Positions 26,739 to 34,975 of a stretch of DNA of 51,009 bases are shown piece by piece. Numbering within the stretch: position 1 is the stretch's first letter; each line of letters begins with the position of its first letter. The notes under the pieces are model-generated. The model was not told the origin of the DNA, did not search any database, and saw only the letters and a list, made by a program, of their open reading frames with translations. A program made the position numbers and the translations under genes. Location: contig CASFQL010000022.1 in NCBI GenBank assembly GCA_949296965.1, positions 1 to 51,009 of the forward strand. Reading direction: 5' to 3'. The DNA comes from an uncultured Christensenella sp. (GTDB lineage Bacteria; Bacillota; Clostridia; Christensenellales; UBA1242).

Positions 26739-27413
26739 GTGAAGGTTTTTGCAATTTCAGATTTACATTTATCAATTAATAATTCAAAACCGATGGATAT
26801 TTTTGGCCCTGTTTGGAGTAATTATATTGATGATATTATAAAAGATTGGAAGCAAAAGGTTACAGATGAAGATGTGGTTCTTATAGCAGGAGATTTGAGT
26901 TGGGCAATGAAATTACAAGATGCAATAGAAGATATTAATTTTCTTTCTAAACTTCCGGGAAAGAAAATAATAATTAGGGGAAACCACGATTATTGGTGGG
27001 AAGCCATTGGTAAGGTAAGAAAAATCCTGCCACCAAATTTTTATGCCTTGCAAAATGATAGTATTGAAATTGATGGAGTTATTTTTTGTGGGACAAGGGG
27101 GTGGAGTTTTGATGATAATAAGTTGATACAAAGAGAGCTTATTCGTCTTGAAATGTCGCTAAATTCTGCAAAAATGAAACAAAATGCTAATCAAACAATA
27201 ATTTGTATGTTACATTATCCACCTTTTGAAAAAGATTTTGCTAATACAGAATTTACTAATTTGCTTGAAAAATATGGGGTCAAATCTGTTGTTTATGGGC
27301 ATTTGCATGCACTAACTAAAAATACTTATAATTTAGTTTGTCAAAAAAATGGAATAACTTATTATTTAACATCTTGTGATATGGTTAGAAACAAGTTAAC
27401 CCAAATATTGTAA
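26739..27413 (+). CDS. Calcineurin-like metallophosphoesterase
   Basis: Start GTG 26739. The 224 residues show the two-metal phosphoesterase set in order: D8-x-H10 (ISDLHLS), G51-D52 (AGDLSW), GNHD (81-84), H159 (MLHYPP) and GHLH (187-190). It is cytoplasmic, with no signal peptide. The family includes nucleotide, protein and lipid phosphatases; GDLSWAM and GNHDYWW resemble a widespread clostridial group of unknown substrate. It has its own promoter and is probably monocistronic. Confidence 0.85.
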   Translation: MKVFAISDLHLSINNSKPMDIFGPVWSNYIDDIIKDWKQKVTDEDVVLIAGDLSWAMKLQDAIEDINFLSKLPGKKIIIRGNHDYWWEAIGKVRKILPPNFYALQNDSIEIDGVIFCGTRGWSFDDNKLIQRELIRLEMSLNSAKMKQNANQTIICMLHYPPFEKDFANTEFTNLLEKYGVKSVVYGHLHALTKNTYNLVCQKNGITYYLTSCDMVRNKLTQIL

Positions 27414-27587
27414 TTTTTATTTTTTACCTTATTGTTATAAAAAAATTATGAAATTAAACAAATATAGTCGTTATTAAAATAATATGAAATTAGATTAGGA
27501 TAGTTCTAAAAAAAATTTAGTGACATTATATTTAAAAAAAATATATATTAATAATATATCATTATTATTAAAATATAAAAATTTTGT

Positions 27588-27635
27588 GTCTGTTTTCAAA
27601 TAAGATATTCTTATTTTGGAAGCAGTTTTTTTATT
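27588..27635 (+). terminator. Rho-independent terminator upstream of mraZ
   Basis: A near-palindrome CTGTTTTCAAATAAGA / TCTTATTTTGGAAGCAG (27590-27625) is followed by seven T. It insulates the mraZ cluster from upstream transcription. The rest of 27414-27742 is AT-rich with no gene seen. Confidence 0.7.
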
Positions 27636-27742
27636 TAAAGTCATTTATAAAAGCAATTTTAGATAACGGATTAAAAGAAGAATAAGAAGAATAAAATAGT
27701 CAAATTGCACAAAAATTCTAAAAATTTTAAAAAAACAAAACA

Positions 27743-27769
27743 AAAGTGGGTAAAAGTGGTTGGAAGTGG
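27743..27769 (+). promoter_or_regulatory. MraZ operator (three direct repeats)
   Basis: AAAGTGG (27743-27749), AAAGTGG (27753-27759) and GAAGTGG (27763-27769) recur with an exact 10-base period, giving TGGGT/TGGTT/TGGGT units with five-base spacers. This is the known MraZ-binding arrangement in front of mraZ, so autoregulation of the cluster is expected. Confidence 0.85.
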
Positions 27770-27814
27770 GTAAAAATTGTGCTAAACTTTAATCAAGTTA
27801 CAGGAGTTAACTTT

Positions 27815-28246
27815 ATGTTTTTAGGGGAATATGAATATTCTTGCGATGAAAAAAATAGAATTCGCATACCTAATAAGTTTAGACGCGACCTAAACGGAGA
27901 ATTTATTTTAACCAAAGGAAACGATGGGTGTATTTTTATTTTGCCTAAAAACTATTTTGACTCAATTTTAGAAAAAACAAGCAACTTGCCAATGTTTGAT
28001 AGCACTGCTCAAAGACCTTTAAGATTGTTATTTTCTTCTGCGTGCGAAGTTAAAGAAGATAAACAAGGACGATTTCTTTTACCAAGTTTGTTAAAAACTT
28101 TTGCTGGAATAAATAAAGATGTCGTTCTTGTAGGGGCTGGAAGTAGAGTTGAATTATGGGCAAGAGATAAGTGGCTTGATTATATAAACGATACGGGAAA
28201 AGACTTAGATGATTTATTGCAGGGGCTTGGAAAATATGGAATTTAA
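27815..28246 (+). CDS. mraZ: Transcriptional regulator MraZ
   Basis: ATG 27815 has GGAG at 27803-27806; a longer frame from GTG 27746 would begin within the operator. The 143 residues contain two AbrB-like repeats, seen as DEKNRIRIPNKFR near the start and DKQGRFLLPSLL in the middle, the DNA-binding halves of the ring-forming MraZ protein. It heads the division and wall cluster and its operator lies 46 bases upstream. It overlaps rsmH by 11 bases. Confidence 0.95.
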   Translation: MFLGEYEYSCDEKNRIRIPNKFRRDLNGEFILTKGNDGCIFILPKNYFDSILEKTSNLPMFDSTAQRPLRLLFSSACEVKEDKQGRFLLPSLLKTFAGINKDVVLVGAGSRVELWARDKWLDYINDTGKDLDDLLQGLGKYGI

Positions 28247-29171
28247 ACACATACCAATTATGCTAAGTGAGTGTATAGAGAATTTAAAAATTGTTCCCAA
28301 TGGAATTTATGTTGATGCTACACTTGGTGGGGCTGGTCATAGTTTAGAGATTGCAAAAAGGTTAGGTAAAGGAGGCGTTTTAATAGGAATTGACAAAGAT
28401 ATTAATGCAATCAATGTTGGTAGAGAAAGATTAAAAGATTTTGATTGCAAGATTATTCTTGTTAATGATGATTTTAGGAATTTAAAAAAGATATTAAAGG
28501 AAAATAACATTGAGAAGATTGATGGACTGCTCGCCGACCTTGGTGTTTCTTCACATCAAATTGATGAAGTTAAAAGAGGTTTTAGTTATTCAAAAAATGC
28601 AAAACTTGATATGAGAATGAATACAAGTCAAAGTTTAGATGCTGCCTATGTTGTAAATAATTATAGTGAGAAAGATTTAAAAAGAATTTTATATGAATAT
28701 GGCGAAGAAAGTTTTGCAAAAAGTATAGTAAAAAACATTTTAATTCACCGAAAAGAAAAGCCAATAACAACAACATTTGAGTTGGTTAAAATAATTGAAG
28801 ATAGTGTTCCAAAAAAAATCTTACACAAAGGCGGAAGTGTCGCTAAAAAAACTTTTCAGGCTCTTAGAATTGAAGTTAATAAAGAATTAGATGCCTTAAA
28901 AAATTTGTTAGACGATATGATAGATTGCTTAAATGTTGGCGGACGGTTGTGTATAATCACATTCCATTCTTTAGAAGATAGGCTTGTTAAAAATTGTTTT
29001 ACATTAAACAGCACTAATTGTATTTGTCCTAAATCATTTCCTATATGTGTTTGTAATCATAAAGCAACTTTAAAACTTATAACAAAGAAACCAATTACAC
29101 CATCTAAATATGAACTTTTAAATAATTCAAGGAGTTCATCTAGCAAATTAAGGGTGGCGGAAAGAATATAA
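28236..29171 (+). CDS. rsmH: 16S rRNA (cytosine1402-N4)-methyltransferase
   Basis: The enzyme methylates N4 of C1402 in the ribosomal P site using S-adenosylmethionine. The 311 residues contain DATLGGAGHS (27-36), GIDKD (51-55), DLGVSSHQ (101-108) and GFS (115-117). Start ATG 28236 overlaps the end of mraZ, with AGGGG upstream in mraZ. Position directly behind mraZ is the conserved order. Confidence 0.96.
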   Translation: MEFKHIPIMLSECIENLKIVPNGIYVDATLGGAGHSLEIAKRLGKGGVLIGIDKDINAINVGRERLKDFDCKIILVNDDFRNLKKILKENNIEKIDGLLADLGVSSHQIDEVKRGFSYSKNAKLDMRMNTSQSLDAAYVVNNYSEKDLKRILYEYGEESFAKSIVKNILIHRKEKPITTTFELVKIIEDSVPKKILHKGGSVAKKTFQALRIEVNKELDALKNLLDDMIDCLNVGGRLCIITFHSLEDRLVKNCFTLNSTNCICPKSFPICVCNHKATLKLITKKPITPSKYELLNNSRSSSSKLRVAERI

Positions 29172-29199
29172 ATATAAATTTAAAAAAAGGAGTGTGAAT

Positions 29200-29802
29200 A
29201 TGAGCAGGTCAAGAGATGAAATTTTACTTGAAGAGAAAGTAGCACAAGTTGATGATGTAAATTTTGATAAAATTTATGATTTAAACGAGATAACTACAAA
29301 AGAGTTGAGTAATTTTGACAAAGAAATTACACTAAATTCTAAGCCTGATTGTAAATACTATGATTATAATGACCATAGCCAACAAAACTTAGGCGATGAT
29401 GTTGCTTTTTCTTTTGAAGTCCAAACTAATGAATTTTTAGACAATATGAACTGGCATAGTAAAGAAGAAAAATCTTCAAAAATTAAATCAAAATTAAAAG
29501 ACAAACCATTAATTTTTGCTTTTACTTCTATTATGACTTTGCTCTGCATATTATTTATATATAATATGTTTGTGATAAATAAACTTGAATATTCCGCAGG
29601 GCAAGCACAAGCATTAACAAGTAGCAGTGTTTCGAGTTCAGTTAATGTTGATTACGAGAATGATTACATTGAGTTTGAAAACGGAAACAATTTAGTAATA
29701 AGGAATTATCCAACGGTCAAAAGTGACGATTTATCTCAAACATCTAATTGGTTTGACTCATTAATTAATGGAGTTAAACAATTATTTGGAGGCAATTATT
29801 AA
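29200..29802 (+). CDS. FtsL-position bitopic membrane protein
   Basis: ATG 29200 lies seven bases after AAGGAG; GTG 29194 is too close to it. The 200-residue product has a long acidic cytoplasmic part (1-105), one membrane helix (about 106-130) and a short outer part rich in Ser and Asn ending in a WFDSLINGVKQLFGG amphipathic helix. It sits where ftsL is found, between rsmH and the class B PBP, and has FtsL topology, but no clear leucine-zipper coiled coil outside the membrane. It may be a divergent FtsL; this is inferred from position only. Confidence 0.7.
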   Translation: MSRSRDEILLEEKVAQVDDVNFDKIYDLNEITTKELSNFDKEITLNSKPDCKYYDYNDHSQQNLGDDVAFSFEVQTNEFLDNMNWHSKEEKSSKIKSKLKDKPLIFAFTSIMTLLCILFIYNMFVINKLEYSAGQAQALTSSSVSSSVNVDYENDYIEFENGNNLVIRNYPTVKSDDLSQTSNWFDSLINGVKQLFGGNY

Positions 29803-31705
29803 ACCAAAAGTTGAATATTCTATTTTTTCTATACAAAAGAGGTTACTATCATTTTTAATGATTGTAGCCTTTATTTTTTGTATATTAGTTTCAAGATTGT
29901 TTTATTTGCAGATTTCACAATCAAAAAATTTGCAAATTCATGCAGTGGAACAGTGGGTTAGAACACTACCGCTTACGGCAAAACGCGGTCAAATTGTTGA
30001 TACTAACGGAAATATTTTAGCAATTAGTTATACTAGTTATGATGTTTTTGTAAGAGCAAAAGAAGTAGAAGACCCTGTAAAAGTTACTGCATATTTAAGT
30101 TCATTATTAAATATTGAATATCAATCTCTTTATGAAAAAGTAATCAATATTTTTGTTTCTGAAACTCTCATAAAATTACAAATTGACGAAGACACTGCTC
30201 TTAAAATTGTCCAAAAGGACTACAAGGGAGTTTATGTTACTGAAAATATTAAAAGATATTATCCATACGGGAAAGCACTTTCGCAAGTTATTGGTTTTTT
30301 AACAAGTGATAGTATAGGTCAAACAGGTATTGAAAAATATTATAATGATACTATTAGTGGCACTGACGGTAAATACCTGACACAGAGTGATGTTAGGGGA
30401 ATAACACTTGATAATTCTTTAAATTATTACATAGATGCTATTAATGGACTAAACATTTCATTAAATATTGACATAAATATACAAGTTTTAGCAGAGCAAA
30501 TACTAGAAAAAATTATGCAGGAACATAATCCTAAAAAAGCCTCAATTTTAGTTATGGACCCACAAACTTCAAAAATTATATCTCTTGCAATTAGTCCAGG
30601 TTTTGATTTAAACGATGTTCCAAGAGATGATGTAAATGCTTTAATGGATTTATCAAAGAACATCGCTGTTACTGATGTTTATGAGCCCGGTTCGACTTTT
30701 AAAATTTTTACACTTGCTATTGCACTAAGTGAAGGTCTTGTTGATTTAGATGATACTTTTTACTGTCCTGGATATAGAATGGTTGATGGGGAAAAAATTA
30801 AGTGTTGGAAAACAACGGGACACGGAAGTCAAACTCTTATTGAAGCTGTTCAAAATTCTTGTAACTGTTGTTTTATGGACTTAGCACTCAAAATTGGTAA
30901 AGATACATTCTATAAATATCTTAATCTGTTTGGAATAGGTTCAACAAGTGGTGTAGATGTTAGCGGTGAAAGTGCAGGAATATTACTAGATAAAAACATT
31001 GTCCAAAATGTCGACCTTGCTCGTATTGGATTTGGTCAAACAGTAGCAGTTAGTCAAATTCAACTTGTTAACTCATTTTGTTCAATAATAAATGGAGGAA
31101 CATTAAATGTTCCAAGTTTACTAGGTTCATATTTTGAAGATGATAAAGTTGTTTATGAAAATATTGTTACTAAGAAAAATAAAACAGTTAGCGAAGATGT
31201 TAGTCAATTAATGAGATATATACTTGAACAATCACTAAGTAAAACAGGCGAAATGACTTTTGTTGAAGGTTATAAAATTGCGGGCAAGACAGGAACAGCA
31301 CAAAAATATGGGGAAGATGGAAAGATTTCACAAGGGAAATATGTTTCAAGTTTCTTTGGCTTTTTAAATCAAGGGGATGAACCATTTTATGCGGTTTTAA
31401 TTTATGTTGACGAGCCTTCAAGCGGTGTCTATTATGGTGGACTTGTTGCAAAACCTTATGCAAAAGAATTGTTTGAAGGGATAATAAAATATAAAAATAT
31501 TCCAAAAACAGATGAAAATGTTGTTGTTGATAGTATTTTAACGCCAAATCTTTTGAATTTGTCATTGACAAAGGCACTTGTTGAGTTAGAAAAACTAGGA
31601 ATTTATTATGAAGTTGATGGAGAAGGTGATAAGGTTGTAGAACAATTCCCTTCACCTAATACAGAGATTTTAAAATCTTCAACTATAATAATTAAGACTA
31701 ACTAA
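29768..31705 (+). CDS. Class B penicillin-binding protein, SpoVD/FtsI type with a PASTA domain
   Basis: This transpeptidase cross-links septal or spore peptidoglycan. The 645 residues have an N-terminal helix (about 26-47), a dimerisation module, and a transpeptidase domain with S309-TFK (SxxK), S364-C-N366 (SxN) and KTGT (507-510), then one C-terminal PASTA repeat (about 588-645) as in SpoVD. ATG 29768 overlaps the preceding gene by 35 bases and lacks a ribosome site, whereas GGAGG at 29788-29792 lies inside the frame with only TTG 29786 or ATT 29795/29798 nearby, so the true start is uncertain. A cloverleaf element follows six bases after the stop. Confidence 0.93.
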   Translation: MELNNYLEAIIKPKVEYSIFSIQKRLLSFLMIVAFIFCILVSRLFYLQISQSKNLQIHAVEQWVRTLPLTAKRGQIVDTNGNILAISYTSYDVFVRAKEVEDPVKVTAYLSSLLNIEYQSLYEKVINIFVSETLIKLQIDEDTALKIVQKDYKGVYVTENIKRYYPYGKALSQVIGFLTSDSIGQTGIEKYYNDTISGTDGKYLTQSDVRGITLDNSLNYYIDAINGLNISLNIDINIQVLAEQILEKIMQEHNPKKASILVMDPQTSKIISLAISPGFDLNDVPRDDVNALMDLSKNIAVTDVYEPGSTFKIFTLAIALSEGLVDLDDTFYCPGYRMVDGEKIKCWKTTGHGSQTLIEAVQNSCNCCFMDLALKIGKDTFYKYLNLFGIGSTSGVDVSGESAGILLDKNIVQNVDLARIGFGQTVAVSQIQLVNSFCSIINGGTLNVPSLLGSYFEDDKVVYENIVTKKNKTVSEDVSQLMRYILEQSLSKTGEMTFVEGYKIAGKTGTAQKYGEDGKISQGKYVSSFFGFLNQGDEPFYAVLIYVDEPSSGVYYGGLVAKPYAKELFEGIIKYKNIPKTDENVVVDSILTPNLLNLSLTKALVELEKLGIYYEVDGEGDKVVEQFPSPNTEILKSSTIIIKTN

Positions 31706-31711
31706 TAATGT

Positions 31712-31802
31712 GGACTATGTGCCAAAAGTTTCACTTTTGTATGAAATTTTAAATTAAAATTTCATAGTGAAAATTTTATAAAATTTTCACAGCACATAGT
31801 CC
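31712..31802 (-). repeat. Cloverleaf intergenic element, copy 4 (reversed)
   Basis: The only copy in the opposite orientation: GGACTATGTGC (31712-31722), then CAAAAGTTTCACTTTTG (hairpin 3), ATGAAATTTTAA/TTAAAATTTCAT type hairpin 2, GTGAAAATTTT/AAAATTTTCAC hairpin 1 and GCACATAGTCC (31792-31802). The outer pairing extends to TGTGG/CCACA at 31709-31805. It lies six bases after the PBP gene. The gap to murE beyond it is AT-rich. Confidence 0.92.
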
Positions 31803-32088
31803 ACAATTAATTACTTTAAAATATTTGAATTAATAAAATCTTTAATTTATTTTTTATTTAATTTTAATTAGTTTTATGTTTAATAATTTAATAATTTTAA
31901 CTAATTAAAAAAAATTTTAATATATAGATATAAATAATTACTTATTATGATATAGAAGATTGTAAATATAAAGGAACCACTTATGATTTTAATTAAAAAT
32001 TTTTAATTATTATTTTGAAGATTATTTTTAACTGAAATTTCATAAACAATTTGGAATAAATATTATTTAAGTTTAATGAGAGGGAAAA

Positions 32089-33522
32089 ATGAAGTTAAAA
32101 GATTTAATAAAATCTATAAAGATTATTGATTATAAAGGTTTGCTTGAAACGGATATAATTTCACTAAGTCAAAAGGCAAATGAAAAAAAAGAAAAATTTT
32201 TATTTTTTTGTTATAAAGGTGTAAATTTTGATAGCCATGATTTTGTTATGTCAGCAATTGATAATGGGTGCGTTGCTTTAATTGTTGAAAGGTGGGTTGA
32301 CTGTGATTTACCACAAATTTTAGTAAGAAATACCAGAAATATTATGCCAAAGGTATGCAAAAATTTTTTTAAAAATCCACAAAAGAAATTAAAGTTAATT
32401 GGAGTTACAGGGACAAATGGTAAGACAACAACTTCATCACTTATCTATCAAATTTTTAACCATAACAATAACGACACGGCTTTAATTGGAACAAATGGTA
32501 TCTTTTATAAAGATAAAATTATTAATAATAATATGACTACACCTGACACTGTTGACTTATATTATTTATTTGACGAATTTGTTAAAAATGGTATTAAAAA
32601 TGTTGTAATGGAAGTTTCTGCTCATGCAATTGATTTAAAGAAAATAAAAGGTCTTAAATACGAAGTTGGAATTTTTACAAATTTAACACAAGACCATTTA
32701 GATTATTTTAAAACAATGGGAAAATATGCTATTTGTAAATCAAAGTTTTTAACTAAAAACTATTGTAAAAACTGTATAATTAACATAGATGATAAATATG
32801 GACAAATGTTTACTAAACTTTGCTCGGCAAAAGTTCTTACATATGGAATAGATAACCCTGCTCAAAATTTTGCATTAAATATTAATATGGATATTAGTGG
32901 TAGCAACTTTATTGTAAATGTTTTTGATGAAATTTTAGATATAAAAACTAATTTTTTTTGTCTTTTTAATATTTATAATATACTTTCTGCAATTATTTGT
33001 GCAAAAATTTTTAAAATTGATAGTGATATAATAAAACAAAGTTTAATTAAAATAAAAAATGTAGATGGTAGATTGAATGTTTTCACCCTTAGAAATGGGG
33101 CAAAAGCCATAATTGATTATGCTCATACACCTGATGGCTTAGAAAAGATTTTGTTTTGTTTAAAAAACCTAAGTAAAGATAACTCTCTAATTACTGTCTT
33201 TGGTTGCGGTGGCAATAGAGATAGATTAAAACGCTCAAAAATGGGAAGAATTGCTGAAATATATTCAGATTTTATTTATATTACTAATGATAATCCCCGA
33301 GATGAAGAACCTGAGAAAATTGCTCAAAATATTATTATGGGTATGAAATTAAATAATTATTTAATTGAACTTGACAGAGAAAAAGCAATTAATCTTGCAA
33401 TAAATAAAGCAAAAAAAGGAGATATAATTTTAATTGCTGGTAAAGGTGCGGAACAATATCAGGAGATTAAAGGGGTAAAATATGCCTTTAATGATGAAGA
33501 AATATTAAGAAAATTTATTTAA
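32089..33522 (+). CDS. murE: UDP-N-acetylmuramoyl-tripeptide synthetase MurE
   Basis: The cytoplasmic ligase adds the third amino acid of the peptidoglycan stem. The 477 residues show TGTNGKTTT (107-115) for ATP, TTPDT (150-154) and the NLTQDHLDYF segment for UDP-MurNAc-dipeptide, a CKSKF lysine region (216-220) and DNPRDEEP (401-408). DNPR is typical of enzymes that add meso-diaminopimelate, so that residue is inferred in the stem. GAGGG precedes the ATG. Cloverleaf elements separate it on both sides from its usual operon partners. Confidence 0.95.
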   Translation: MKLKDLIKSIKIIDYKGLLETDIISLSQKANEKKEKFLFFCYKGVNFDSHDFVMSAIDNGCVALIVERWVDCDLPQILVRNTRNIMPKVCKNFFKNPQKKLKLIGVTGTNGKTTTSSLIYQIFNHNNNDTALIGTNGIFYKDKIINNNMTTPDTVDLYYLFDEFVKNGIKNVVMEVSAHAIDLKKIKGLKYEVGIFTNLTQDHLDYFKTMGKYAICKSKFLTKNYCKNCIINIDDKYGQMFTKLCSAKVLTYGIDNPAQNFALNINMDISGSNFIVNVFDEILDIKTNFFCLFNIYNILSAIICAKIFKIDSDIIKQSLIKIKNVDGRLNVFTLRNGAKAIIDYAHTPDGLEKILFCLKNLSKDNSLITVFGCGGNRDRLKRSKMGRIAEIYSDFIYITNDNPRDEEPEKIAQNIIMGMKLNNYLIELDREKAINLAINKAKKGDIILIAGKGAEQYQEIKGVKYAFNDEEILRKFI

Positions 33523-33629
33523 TTAGTTTAATACTTTTTTTATTTGAATTTAGTTTGATAAATTTCTTAGTCATTAGATAAATAGATTTTAAAGTTAATT
33601 ACATTATTTTATTTAATTATTATTAAGGT

Positions 33630-33732
33630 GAACTATGTGCAGTAAAAATTTTGAATTTATCAAAATTTTTACAGTGAAATTTTAAAAGTTTTTAAAATTT
33701 CACACAAAAGTGAAACTTTTGGCACATAGTTC
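33630..33732 (+). repeat. Cloverleaf intergenic element, copy 5
   Basis: Outer arms GAACTATGTGC (33630-33640) and GCACATAGTTC (33722-33732) pair perfectly, with G-C to A-T exchange on both sides relative to copy 2. Hairpins 1 and 2 have longer loops here; hairpin 3 is the standard CAAAAGTGAAACTTTTG. A T-run follows, so it might also act as a terminator. The rest of the gap to mraY is AT-rich. Confidence 0.92.
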
Positions 33733-33979
33733 TTTTTTTGTAATTTAATTTGAGTTAACATAATTAATTTAGCATTTTATTTAATTGTAAAATTAAGATG
33801 TCGTAAATAATTTAAAATTATTGTATTAAATTAGTAGTTAATTAAATATATATTTTTTAAGGATAAGCATTCTTATAAATATTAAATGAAAGTATTTATT
33901 TTTTAAATTACAAAAGAAAAACAAAATAATTTAGTTAAATAAACAAATAATAATATAGAGAATTTAAAAGAGAGAAGTT

Positions 33980-34975
33980 ATGATTTATTATTGGATATTT
34001 TTAGTAGCATTTTTAATAAGTGTAATTTTTGCTCCAATATACATAAAATTTGCAACCAAACTAAAATTTGGTCAAAATATTTTGGAATATGTTGGCGAAC
34101 ATAAGAGTAAGCAAGGAACACCTACTATGGGTGGGGTAATTTTTATTTTGCCAACAATCTTAGTTAGTTTATTTTTTATACAGGGAGATAAAACAATAGC
34201 AGTTTTTTGTTTATTAGTTTTTTTAGCATATGCAATAGTTGGATTTTTAGATGATTTTATTAAAATAAAATTTAAGAGAAATCTTGGACTTAGAGCATAT
34301 CAAAAAATCATTTTTCAAATAGGAATTGCTTTGATTGTTGCAATTTTTATTTACAAGCATCAAATTTTTTCAAGCCTTTATATACCATTTAGTGGAATAC
34401 AAATTAATCTTGGGTGGTTTGTTATCCCTTTTGTAATTTTAGTGTTTTTGGCAACAACAAATAGCGTAAACCTTACAGACGGATTAGATGGACTTGCTGG
34501 TGGAGTTAGTATTGTATTTTTTTTAGTAATGGTATTTATTAGTAACATTTGTCTTAATTTTTCACCATTTCAACTTGAAGAAAGTTATATATCAAATATT
34601 CAAAACTTAAATTATATATCCCTTGCTATGGTAGGAAGTTTATTAGGATTTTTAGTCTTTAACTTTTATCCTGCTAAAATTTTTATGGGGGATACGGGCT
34701 CTCTTGCAATTGGGGCTTTAATTGCTTGCGTTTGTTGTTTTAATGGGACAAGTTTATATATACCAATTATTGGATTTATGTTTGTGTTATCTGCACTTAG
34801 TGTAATAATTCAGGTTGTTTATTTTAAAAAGACAAAGAAAAGAATTTTCTTAATGGCACCATTTCATCACCATTTACAGCACAAAGGTATGTATGAAACA
34901 AAAATTGTTTTCATATATATAGTTATAACTATTCTTATTGGAACAGTTGTAATTGCGTTGTTAGGTGGTTTATGA
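33980..34975 (+). CDS. mraY: Phospho-N-acetylmuramoyl-pentapeptide transferase MraY
   Basis: The membrane enzyme moves phospho-MurNAc-pentapeptide onto undecaprenyl phosphate to make lipid I. The 331 residues form about ten helices with GTPTMGG (46-52), FLDDFIK (D91, D92), NLTDGLDG (D167, D170), FMGDTGS (D238) and the HHHLQHKG loop (296-303). GAGAGAAG precedes the ATG. Four-base overlap (ATGA) with murD. Confidence 0.96.
   Translation: MIYYWIFLVAFLISVIFAPIYIKFATKLKFGQNILEYVGEHKSKQGTPTMGGVIFILPTILVSLFFIQGDKTIAVFCLLVFLAYAIVGFLDDFIKIKFKRNLGLRAYQKIIFQIGIALIVAIFIYKHQIFSSLYIPFSGIQINLGWFVIPFVILVFLATTNSVNLTDGLDGLAGGVSIVFFLVMVFISNICLNFSPFQLEESYISNIQNLNYISLAMVGSLLGFLVFNFYPAKIFMGDTGSLAIGALIACVCCFNGTSLYIPIIGFMFVLSALSVIIQVVYFKKTKKRIFLMAPFHHHLQHKGMYETKIVFIYIVITILIGTVVIALLGGL

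Noticed and set aside
31200..31655. 151-codon minus-strand open frame rich in His, Gln and Leu
   Set aside because: Antisense to the PBP transpeptidase and PASTA region; composition is that of a reverse-frame shadow.
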